A stretch of DNA of 15,667 nt from Opitutia bacterium UBA5964 (GTDB lineage: Bacteria; Verrucomicrobiota; Verrucomicrobiia; Opitutales; Coraliomargaritaceae), in the NCBI GenBank assembly GCA_002430605.1, contig DJBY01000131.1, forward strand, positions 1 to 15,667, read 5' to 3'. The notes under the pieces were generated by a model. That model worked only from the letters and a program-made list of their open reading frames with translations, had not been told where the DNA came from and made no database searches. A program made the translations under genes and the position numbers. Positions within the stretch are counted from its first letter, which is position 1. Each line of letters begins with the position of its first letter. Shown piece after piece: positions 7,551 to 13,777 of this stretch.

Positions 7551-8213
7551 CTAATCGCGCACCAGCACCTTGGCTGCGGCACCGAGGCCGAGTGTCAGGC
7601 TCTCATTCGTAGCGCCCACTTCGAGGCGCACCGATTCGGCACTCAAGCTACGCTCCACCACCCGTAGTGACACACCAAGGTTGAGCCCCGCACGGGCGAT
7701 GTATTGCAAAAAGTCGGGATCTTGATCGGTAATGCGCGACACTGAAAACGGCGTATCCAATGGGCAAGCCACCAAGCTCTCAGAACTCCCGTGAAATAAC
7801 TCCCCCTCTGCCGAAGGAATCGGGTCACCATGCGGGTCCTCCGTGGGATGGCCCAGATATTGATCGATCCGCTCAAGTAATAGATCCGAAACCACATGCT
7901 CCAAGCACTCGGCCTCTTCATGCACCTCCGACCAATCGAAGCCAAGCACCTCAACTAGAAATTGCTCAATCAAACGATGCCGCCGCAACACATGCAGCGC
8001 CAGTTTGCGGCCATGTACCGTCAAATGAACCCCGACCCACGGCGCATAATCGACCAGACCGGCATCGGCCAATGCCTTGACCATCGTGGTCGCCGTACCA
8101 GGCACGACGCCCAAAGCCTCAGCAACGCTGCCCATCGAGACCTGATCCTTTCCCGATTTTTCAGAAATGAGGTATATGTGCTTAATATAATCTTCAACCG
8201 TTGAACTAGCCAT
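7551..8213 (-). CDS. DtxR/MntR-family metal-dependent transcriptional regulator
   Basis: This is a metal-activated DNA-binding repressor, 220 residues from the ATG at 8213. It has a winged helix-turn-helix (about 5-65), a dimerisation and metal-binding domain (about 66-140) and an SH3/FeoA-like C-terminal domain (about 150-220), the three-part layout of DtxR/IdeR. Counting from M1, residues matching DtxR metal ligands are D8 (Met10 in DtxR), H79, E83, H98, E102 (Cys102 in DtxR), E105 and H106. Asp and Glu at the two substituted places are what manganese-specific MntR of Bacillus uses (D8, E99), so I infer manganese sensing. MntR's E11 is Lys here. A GTG at 8246 could add 11 residues, but the MntR-like opening favours 8213. 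The gene is divergent from a metal permease, its likely target, and convergent with the MFS gene. Confidence 0.9.
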   Translation of the reverse strand: MASSTVEDYIKHIYLISEKSGKDQVSMGSVAEALGVVPGTATTMVKALADAGLVDYAPWVGVHLTVHGRKLALHVLRRHRLIEQFLVEVLGFDWSEVHEEAECLEHVVSDLLLERIDQYLGHPTEDPHGDPIPSAEGELFHGSSESLVACPLDTPFSVSRITDQDPDFLQYIARAGLNLGVSLRVVERSLSAESVRLEVGATNESLTLGLGAAAKVLVRD

Positions 8214-8438
8214 GTGCCAACCACGATCGCTTCTAGAGCCCCGCACGCCAAGATCATTTTTTGAACGCTGTTAATTGTTCATTGTTGCTTCAGCGCCTTA
8301 AAGGGCACCCGCTTCAGTCTGCATTACGGGGCAACCCGCAGACGGTTCAGCATCTCCGCGCTATTCGCGCTAAGTAATAATCCTCCAGATGAGGCTGGCG
8401 AAATGAGCATTGGCGGCTAAGCTTGAACTTTTTTTATC
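8214..8438. promoter_or_regulatory. Divergent regulator/permease intergenic region with nested hairpins and a possible operator
   Basis: No gene is seen here. An imperfect dyad CCTT-A-AAGG at 8296-8304 recalls the GCCTTAAGG core of Bacillus MntR boxes and could be the operator. Several hairpins follow. GTCTG (8317-8321) pairs with CAGAC (8339-8343) around an inner CGGG/CCCG stem (8327-8330 with 8335-8338) capped by GCAA, a GNRA loop on the plus strand. CAGC-ATCT (8348-8355) pairs with AGAT (8387-8390) and GCTG (8394-8397), enclosing GCGC/GCGC (8358-8361 with 8367-8370). GGGCACCCGC (8303-8312) recurs as GGGCAACCCGC (8329-8339). On the minus strand, 8309-8304 pairs with 8297-8292 through G-U pairs. 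I cannot match this to a riboswitch family I know. The 5' side (8250-8290) is AT-rich and could hold the regulator promoter. Confidence 0.5.
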
Positions 8439-9536
8439 ATGATCGCATTCCTTAACGCATTCGCCCTCAACACTTGGTACATGGTCGCCGAGATGGCACC
8501 TTACCTGATCTTCGGATTCGCGATCGCAGGTCTGCTACATATTTTGATCCGCAAAGAGCAAGTGCAACGCCTGCTCGGCAAGCCTGGCCTAGGCGCAGTG
8601 TTCAAAGCCTGCTTGATCGGCGTCCCTATGCCACTCTGCTCTTGCTCCGTGATACCAGTCGCCGCCTCCCTGTACAAGAGCGGTGCGAGCCGCGGAGCCA
8701 CCGCCGCGTTTCTTAGCTCCACCCCACAAACTGGGGTCGATAGCATCCTAGCGACCTATTCCCTCATGGGCGGCCTCTTCGCCACTGTGCGCATCGCAGT
8801 CGCCTTCGTCTCAGGCATCGTCACTGGATTCTTGATCGAGCTCTTTTGTAATGGCGAGGCGGGAGGCAACGCTCCGTCGTTGCCAGTCGCATCCAAGCTC
8901 GCGCCTCTCCAACCGGACCCTGCTCAGCTCTCAAGTCACAGCGCTCCATCCTCCAGCGCAGCTCAACAAAAACGTGGCGTGGGCGAAGCGCTCCGCTACG
9001 GCTTCATCAACCTGCCTGCCGACCTCGCCGTCGCATTACTAGTCGGCCTCGCACTTGCGGGGCTCATCACCACACTGCTTCCGCCCGGTCTGATCAGTGG
9101 CTCCTTCAGTACAGGTCCGCTCGCCTTCTTACTCGCCACCGCGATCAGCCTACCGCTCTACATTTGCGCGACTGCATCGATCCCGATGGCGTATGCGCTC
9201 ATGGCCGCTGGACTTTCGCCAGGTGCAGCCCTTATTTTTCTAATCACCGGACCAGCCACCAATACCGCAACCGTCATCACCCTCTGGAAAATGCTCGGTC
9301 ACAAGGCCACGTTGATTTACCTCGGTAGTCTCATCGTCATCGCATGGATCGCCGGTGGGTTGCTCAATAGCACACTCGGCGCACAAACCATCGAGCACAG
9401 CGCGCATCAGCACACAGCCATGCAGCCAGAATTCTGGCAACACATCAGCGGCATCGCCTTGATTCTCATTTTGCTAATCTCCCTCTACCTCAATCGACCA
9501 GCGAAACCAGCGGCGAAATCCTGTTGCTGCGGTTAA
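8439..9536 (+). CDS. SO_0444-type (PF03773-like) metal efflux permease
   Basis: This is a polytopic inner-membrane permease, 365 residues, of the ArsP/DUF318 superfamily. The signature is GVPMPLCSCSVIPVAASLYK with the metal-binding-looking C67-S-C69, followed by SGASRGATAAFLSSTPQTGVDS. I recall this pattern from the SO_0444-type copper/zinc efflux transporters. The second half repeats the theme (LPLYICATASIPMAYALMAAGLSP, then ITGPATNTATV). About 8-10 spans are seen, split by a low-complexity Ser/Ala/Pro loop near residues 138-180. A His-rich loop (HSAHQHT, about 325-331) and a terminal SCCCG look like metal-collecting sites. The gene starts at ATG 8439, divergent from the DtxR/MntR-type regulator, which suggests metal-responsive control. 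The metal exported is inferred from the family and has not been shown here. Confidence 0.88.
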   Translation: MIAFLNAFALNTWYMVAEMAPYLIFGFAIAGLLHILIRKEQVQRLLGKPGLGAVFKACLIGVPMPLCSCSVIPVAASLYKSGASRGATAAFLSSTPQTGVDSILATYSLMGGLFATVRIAVAFVSGIVTGFLIELFCNGEAGGNAPSLPVASKLAPLQPDPAQLSSHSAPSSSAAQQKRGVGEALRYGFINLPADLAVALLVGLALAGLITTLLPPGLISGSFSTGPLAFLLATAISLPLYICATASIPMAYALMAAGLSPGAALIFLITGPATNTATVITLWKMLGHKATLIYLGSLIVIAWIAGGLLNSTLGAQTIEHSAHQHTAMQPEFWQHISGIALILILLISLYLNRPAKPAAKSCCCG

Positions 9537-9585
9537 TGCGGGAAAAGCATTTGCCCTGCGCAGGTCACCGGCTCAGCTTAAAGAC

Positions 9586-10575
9586 TTGCAGCAACTACAC
9601 GCACAGATTGAAAGCTACGCGGGGGGATGGACCCCGCTCGCCTTGGTGGGCATTTTCCTTCTCAGCTCGTTGCTGATTATCTGGCGCTTGGAAATAATGT
9701 CGCATCGGGGCGTGGAAGGCACGGTGCTCGGCACTCTGTTTATGCCCTACTTTTCCGGGCTGGGGAATTTAGTCTTCGTCGGCGTAGTGCTCAGCCAGGA
9801 CGGCCCAGCTGAAGAGGTAGCGATCAATAGTTGGACCAATAATGTCACCAACCTGTGTCTATTACTGGCAGTGCCCGCACTGATTTGGGGCCTACAGCTC
9901 AAACCGAAGTCGCGGGCGAAAAAGGCACAGAGCGAATCGAAGATTCATCGTCTCTCGCTCGCTCTCACGCTGGTCGCAATGATTTTTTTCAGCCTCATCG
10001 TCTGGGTGCTGGGGCAAGACGGGCACATTGATCGCTTCGACGGCTTCGCTCTGGTCGGGCTGTTTCTCTTCTGGCAATGCTTCCATGTCTTTGAAGTCCT
10101 CAAGGAGAACACCCGCAAAAGCAGTTCCTGGCACCCCGCGATCACGATTGATATCGTGCTGATTCTAATCGGCAGCGCACTCACACTGGTCTCTGTCGAT
10201 GGCATCGTCGCAGCCATCATGCGTAGCGATTCCGGTTTTTTCAGCGTAGATCAACTAGGCTTACTAACCGGTTGGCTGATGGTGCTGCCCAACGCGGTGC
10301 TTGCATTTTACTACGCATATAAGCACCGCGCTGATGTGGTTTACAGCTCTCAGATTGGCGACGGTCACATTTGCATTCCATTATGCATCGGCCTCTTTGC
10401 CATCTTCAAACCAGTGCCGCTACCAACCATGTTTAGCCAAGGCTTGCTCTTTCTCGCGGTTGCCGCGCTAGTGCATTTATTCTGCGTCGTGCTACTACGC
10501 GGCATGCCCAAGGTGGTAGCTGGCGGGCTGGTGGTCGCCTACGGCTATAGCCTGTATTGGCAGTTTTCTGGCTAA
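9586..10575 (+). CDS. Degenerate CaCA (Na+/Ca2+ exchanger)-like membrane protein
   Basis: This 329-residue membrane protein has about 10 spans and looks like a two-repeat Ca2+/cation antiporter. Repeat 1 (about 36-102) has HRGVEGTVLG, then INSWTNNVTNLCLLLAVPAL, which lines up with the GNxxGSNxxNxLLVLG segment of YrbG-type exchangers. Repeat 2 (about 223-275) has GWLMVLPNAVLAFYYAYKHRAD, then SSQIGDGHICIPLCIGL. The end, AGGLVVAYGYSLYWQF, matches the usual final span. The GTSLPE motifs that hold the ion-binding acidic residues are missing in both repeats (MPYFSG and MVLPNA instead), so calcium transport is doubtful. The only start that keeps the first span is a TTG at 9586 without a Shine-Dalgarno; the frame is open further upstream, so a CTG or other start is possible. 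It lies 49 bases after the permease and is probably in its operon. Confidence 0.72.
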   Translation: MQQLHAQIESYAGGWTPLALVGIFLLSSLLIIWRLEIMSHRGVEGTVLGTLFMPYFSGLGNLVFVGVVLSQDGPAEEVAINSWTNNVTNLCLLLAVPALIWGLQLKPKSRAKKAQSESKIHRLSLALTLVAMIFFSLIVWVLGQDGHIDRFDGFALVGLFLFWQCFHVFEVLKENTRKSSSWHPAITIDIVLILIGSALTLVSVDGIVAAIMRSDSGFFSVDQLGLLTGWLMVLPNAVLAFYYAYKHRADVVYSSQIGDGHICIPLCIGLFAIFKPVPLPTMFSQGLLFLAVAALVHLFCVVLLRGMPKVVAGGLVVAYGYSLYWQFSG

Positions 10576-10599
10576 GCGACGGCGCCCGCACCACTCGAA

Positions 10600-11025
10600 T
10601 TAGAGCTGCAGTGGATCGACTGCGAAGAACTGGCTGGCATTGAAAAATTCGCTCTGCGCGATCAACCACCGGGCATCTTTAGTCACCTCTTCCATCGACT
10701 GCGTAGTATTATTACAGAGTAAAAAGACACGTGGCCCGAGGCAGATGTAGGCATCAATCCCTTCGCCGCCGCCTTCACGGGTAAAGCCGAATTCACCACC
10801 GAGGTTATTACGCGTATCGCCTACGTCATTACGCAGTGCCACACTGTCTTCCATCATTTCATTGAGAAAATCAGCCTCACGCAGCCCTTCATAATACTTC
10901 AGTGAGAGCGTCGTCACCTCAGTCACCTGCACGATCGCAATCTCGTCAAACACCGGCCGACCATAGGCCTCGTTCAGCTTCGTGAATGACTTCTGGATGC
11001 GGGCAATGGCAGACTCAAGATTCAT
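10600..11025 (-). CDS. Small conserved-looking protein of unknown function
   Basis: I cannot name this 141-residue protein. It has no signal peptide or membrane span. It is acidic and alternates helices with strands: an N-terminal helix (about 1-20), a strand near DEIAIVQV, a long helix over KYYEGLREADFLNEMMEDS, a Gly-rich loop (EFGFTREGGGEGID), the hydrophobic strand AYICLGPRVFLLCNNT and a last helix ending in DARWLIAQSEFF. The order of elements is reminiscent of small profilin/roadblock-like domains, but this is only an impression. It starts at ATG 11025, 31 bases after the fmt stop, on the same strand, so it is probably the last gene of the exonuclease-fmt unit. It converges on the CaCA-like gene with a 24-base gap and no visible terminator. 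Confidence 0.75.
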   Translation of the reverse strand: MNLESAIARIQKSFTKLNEAYGRPVFDEIAIVQVTEVTTLSLKYYEGLREADFLNEMMEDSVALRNDVGDTRNNLGGEFGFTREGGGEGIDAYICLGPRVFLLCNNTTQSMEEVTKDARWLIAQSEFFNASQFFAVDPLQL

Positions 11026-11056
11026 ATCAGTATTAAAACGTGCTTCTCAAAATTCT

Positions 11057-12040
11057 TCAAGGTTCTTTACGTACCAATGGCTGGGCAGTACCACCAATCA
11101 ATCGGTCGCCCTCAGTGAGTGTGTAGCCACACAGAAAATCCGCAACAGGCAACATCCGCGCACCGGGCCGCTGCAGTTCATGGCAGCAAAGCACACCCGC
11201 ACCTGTAGCCACGCGCACTGCAGGGCTAGTACTCAATACCGTGCCAGGCTCGGCAGATGCGGATCCATCGATCTCGACACTGGCTCGACCGATCTTAATC
11301 CGCACTTCGCCATGATCAAAATACCCGCCCGGCCAAGGCGTAAACGCTCGCAAGCGATTATAGATCGCAACCGCTGGCAAGGTGAAGTCGACGGCTCCGT
11401 CTTCCTTGCGCATCTTTCGACAATACGTAACCAGACTTATATCCTGCTGTTTAAACTGCAGCTCGCCCGCTAGCATCGCCGCCAAGTTCCGGCGCAACAG
11501 CGGCACCACGGCCTCGCCCACTTTGACGCGTAACTCGGGGCCTGTATCCTGTTCGCCAATACGAACTTTTTCGAAGTCAGCCACACCGCCAGCATCCATC
11601 TCTTTAACGACCTGCATCAGGCCCACGCCCGTCTCGGCGTCGCCAGAGGCCAGCGCGGTCTCTACTGGCGAAGCGCCACGATACTGCGGAAGCAGTGAGC
11701 CGTGAAAGTTCAACATGCCATACTGTGCGGCCTCGCGCAGGGACTGCTGCAAGAAATGCCCGTAGGCCATGACCAATGCGACCGCAGTGTGCTGCTCCAC
11801 CATCCAATCCGCCAGCTCACGCGTGGGCTTCTCTGGTTGTAGCAGTTCGATGCCATGTTCCGTCGCCCAGGCTGCCACGGGATTGGATTGGAGTTTTTTA
11901 CCGCGGCCCTGACGACGATCCGGTTGCGAGACCACCGCGCGCAACACACACTCACCCACGGCCTCATGCTTTAAATAATTGAGCACAGGTAGACAGATCG
12001 CATCCGATCCAAAAAAAACAATATTCGGTAACTCACTCAT
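11057..12040 (-). CDS. fmt: Methionyl-tRNA formyltransferase
   Basis: This enzyme transfers a formyl group from 10-formyltetrahydrofolate to the amino group of Met-tRNA(fMet), making the initiator for translation. It is cytoplasmic, with 327 residues (E. coli Fmt 315). The N-terminal formyltransferase domain carries the catalytic N111, H113 (NFHGSLLPQYRGASPV) and D149 (KEMDAGGV), which correspond to N106, H108 and D144 of E. coli. Gly114 replaces the usual Ala of HASLLP. The C-terminal OB-like domain (about 210-320) has the YNRLRAFTPWPGG motif that packs on the catalytic domain and helps bind tRNA. The start is ATG 12040, with the stop of the exonuclease gene only 6 bases upstream, so the two are co-transcribed. 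Near the N-terminus the codons for V8-F9-F10 give a run of eight T on the coding strand. The usual partner def is not in the window. Confidence 0.97.
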   Translation of the reverse strand: MSELPNIVFFGSDAICLPVLNYLKHEAVGECVLRAVVSQPDRRQGRGKKLQSNPVAAWATEHGIELLQPEKPTRELADWMVEQHTAVALVMAYGHFLQQSLREAAQYGMLNFHGSLLPQYRGASPVETALASGDAETGVGLMQVVKEMDAGGVADFEKVRIGEQDTGPELRVKVGEAVVPLLRRNLAAMLAGELQFKQQDISLVTYCRKMRKEDGAVDFTLPAVAIYNRLRAFTPWPGGYFDHGEVRIKIGRASVEIDGSASAEPGTVLSTSPAVRVATGAGVLCCHELQRPGARMLPVADFLCGYTLTEGDRLIGGTAQPLVRKEP

Positions 12041-12046
12041 TGTATT

Positions 12047-12706
12047 CTAAAAAAGATCTTGTTGGCCGATCGAATCGCGAGCCGCGTCGGTCGAGGAGCT
12101 CTGTAAAAACAACCAGTGCAGGCTCAACGAATGCAGGTCTGGCTCTTCATAGAGACGACGCAGCAGTAAAGCAGAAGCGAGCGTATCGTACAGCGCGCAA
12201 TGATAATGGCGGCGTTTTGCAGGACAATACAGGGCGGCATGTTTATCTAAAGACGTCTGTAAATCAAACAGCACGATCAGATCACCGAGCTTATGGCTGT
12301 CAAGTTGCGGATAAATACGACGATACAGATACAAGGTATCCAACCATGGCCCCCAACTAGCGACCGATCGACCCACTTCCGAGAAATCGGGCGAGCTGCG
12401 CGGATACGACCAAACGCTACGCAACAGCCCATCTTCCACCGCCGCATTATGTGCACAGAGCGGCCCCGTCGCGCGCAGTTGCGCAAAAAAATCCCACTCT
12501 GTATCAAAACGCGCCTGCTCTGCGGCAGCCTGTTCCGAAATGCCGTGCTGCTGACGATCCCGATCACTGATCGTACCAATTGAAGCGCACAGCCGCGTGT
12601 AAGTCGCCACGATCTTGGGCCCCGCCAGGGTGACCACGCCATACTCGACAATACCACTCTGGCGGCTGCCTTCAAAATCAATCACATGTATCGGCGTATC
12701 AATCAC
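12047..12706 (-). CDS. DEDDh-type 3'-5' exonuclease (DnaQ-like)
   Basis: This is a predicted two-metal 3'-5' exonuclease of the RNase H fold, 219 residues from a GTG at 12706. The first motif is VIDFEGS with D10 and E12. The second is CAHNAAVEDGLL, where the canonical Asp five residues after His86 is Glu91, with Asp92 next to it. The last is HCALYDTLASALLL with His169 and Asp174, the H-x(4)-D of DEDDh enzymes. The middle, WGPWLDTLYLYRRIYPQLDS then HKLGDL, is typical of a verrucomicrobial group I recall only as annotated exonucleases. It is not the polymerase III epsilon subunit by length or context; a role in repair or RNA turnover is open. A TTG at 12742 could add 12 residues. The GTG overlaps the stop of a short upstream reading frame (GTGA). 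It heads the unit with fmt. Confidence 0.82.
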   Translation of the reverse strand: MIDTPIHVIDFEGSRQSGIVEYGVVTLAGPKIVATYTRLCASIGTISDRDRQQHGISEQAAAEQARFDTEWDFFAQLRATGPLCAHNAAVEDGLLRSVWSYPRSSPDFSEVGRSVASWGPWLDTLYLYRRIYPQLDSHKLGDLIVLFDLQTSLDKHAALYCPAKRRHYHCALYDTLASALLLRRLYEEPDLHSLSLHWLFLQSSSTDAARDSIGQQDLF

Positions 12707-12837
12707 GCAGAGGACGTTGTTCCGAGTGCGCAAGCACGACAAGAACGGATTTCACAAAGTGTAAGATCAGACCGCATCGAACGCTCCAGGTTGAACCACG
12801 AATTCGCAGGAATCGTGGGCGAGACACCGGCTGCCAT
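12703..12837 (-). other. Possible 44-codon upstream reading frame coupled to the exonuclease
   Basis: A frame runs from the ATG at 12837 to a TGA at 12705-12703 that overlaps the preferred GTG start of the exonuclease. The peptide has 44 residues and four cysteines, with the segment LTLCEIRSCRACA. That segment faintly resembles the start of some uracil-DNA glycosylase family proteins (a Leu-x-x-Glu-Ile-Arg-x-Cys-x-x-Cys pattern), so it could be a leader peptide, a decayed gene end or chance. No ribosome binding site is seen. I do not claim it is expressed. Confidence 0.2.
12796..12818. repeat. Imperfect inverted repeat between the exonuclease and hisN genes
   Basis: CCACGA (12796-12801) and TTC (12803-12805) pair with GAA (12810-12812) and TCGTGG (12813-12818), giving nine pairs with one bulged A and a GCAG loop. 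No T-tract follows on either strand, so it is not a terminator. It lies in the divergent gap upstream of both genes and could be an operator, an RNA hairpin, or a remnant of a dispersed repeat. Confidence 0.45.
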
Positions 12838-12937
12838 GCCGCTACCAATAGTAGATTAAAATCCCCTGACTCTACGGTTGCCAGAGCATGCATCTCACCC
12901 CACATTGCTCGATTTTCAACACGCACTAACAGTCGAT

Positions 12938-13726
12938 ATGTCACAACTCACACGCGCCCAAAAAGACGAATTCATTGAATTTATTGCCTACCTTTGCGAA
13001 GAGGCCTCCAAAGAGATCCTGCCACACTACGGGCCAGATGTCGAAATCGAGCGAAAGTCCGACAAGACACCAGTAACGCTGGCCGACCAGAATGCCGAGA
13101 AACGGATTCGCGAAATCCTTGCCGAGCGCTACCCAGAGCACGGTATCATTGGCGAAGAATATGGCAGCGAGCGAGCCGATGCGGATTTCGTGTGGGTGCT
13201 CGACCCAGTTGACGGCACCAAGTCTTTCATTTCCGGCGTGCCGCTGTTCGCGACTTTGATCGCCCTACTGTACAAAGGCCGCCCCGTGATCGGCGCCATC
13301 AATCAGCCAGTGCTCAAACAACTCGTGATCGGCGACTGTGAAACCACGACGCTCAACGGTAAGCCTGTCTCTGGACGCGATGCCTGCCCACTGGGCGAAG
13401 CAACCCTGTGCACCACCGATCCGATTCGCACCACGCTTTGGCAGAATAATGCCGACTGGACTGCGCTGCCTCCGAAGACCGCACTCTACCGCTCTTGGGG
13501 CGATGCAGGTGGCTACATTCTACTCTGCTCGGGCTTCACCGACATCATGTGCGATCCGATGATGGAAATTTGGGACTGTGCGGCGATCATCCCTTGCCTG
13601 CAAGGCGCGGGGTTCACCGTAACTGGATGGAAAGGTGGCGACGCGTTCGACGAGCGCTGCATCATCGCAGCCAAAGCGCCGCTGCACGCCGAAGTCATGG
13701 CCACGCTTTACCCAAACGGACAGTAG
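12938..13726 (+). CDS. hisN: Histidinol-phosphatase, inositol-monophosphatase family
   Basis: This Mg2+-dependent phosphatase has 262 residues from the ATG at 12938. Metal ligands are visible in the usual order: E73 in GEEYG, D89 and D92 in WVLDPVDGTKSF, and D213 in EIWDCAAIIPCL. The segment TKSFISGVPLFATLIAL is typical of the HisN branch, which removes phosphate from L-histidinol phosphate in histidine synthesis; a broad inositol- or sugar-phosphatase role remains possible. Other his genes are absent, so the assignment rests on the motif style. A TTG at 12878 would add 20 residues that look unlike the family, so the ATG is chosen although no Shine-Dalgarno is seen. It is divergent from the exonuclease and 51 bases ahead of the SulP gene; a TAAAAT at 12857-12862 is a possible -10 box. 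Confidence 0.88.
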   Translation: MSQLTRAQKDEFIEFIAYLCEEASKEILPHYGPDVEIERKSDKTPVTLADQNAEKRIREILAERYPEHGIIGEEYGSERADADFVWVLDPVDGTKSFISGVPLFATLIALLYKGRPVIGAINQPVLKQLVIGDCETTTLNGKPVSGRDACPLGEATLCTTDPIRTTLWQNNADWTALPPKTALYRSWGDAGGYILLCSGFTDIMCDPMMEIWDCAAIIPCLQGAGFTVTGWKGGDAFDERCIIAAKAPLHAEVMATLYPNGQ

Positions 13727-13777
13727 GATTGCATTTGATAAGAATCACGCACACAGTAATCCAGAACCGAATCTGCA

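Noticed and set aside
8375..8381. TAATAAT as a -10 box for the permease
   Set aside because: No acceptable -35 sequence lies 16-18 bases upstream and the sequence falls within a predicted stem-loop region.
8247..8438. A tRNA gene or known riboswitch in the structured gap
   Set aside because: The GGTTCAG near 8344 is T-arm-like, but no acceptor or anticodon arms could be fitted; cobalamin, NiCo and yybP-ykoY conserved boxes were looked for and not found.
10982..11473. Plus-strand 163-codon frame opposite fmt
   Set aside because: It overlaps fmt, whose catalytic residues are all present, and it has no domain of its own.
12011..12018. Run of eight A (eight T on the coding strand) in fmt as a programmed frameshift site
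   Set aside because: The fmt frame continues intact through it and no alternative product makes sense; it simply encodes Val-Phe-Phe.
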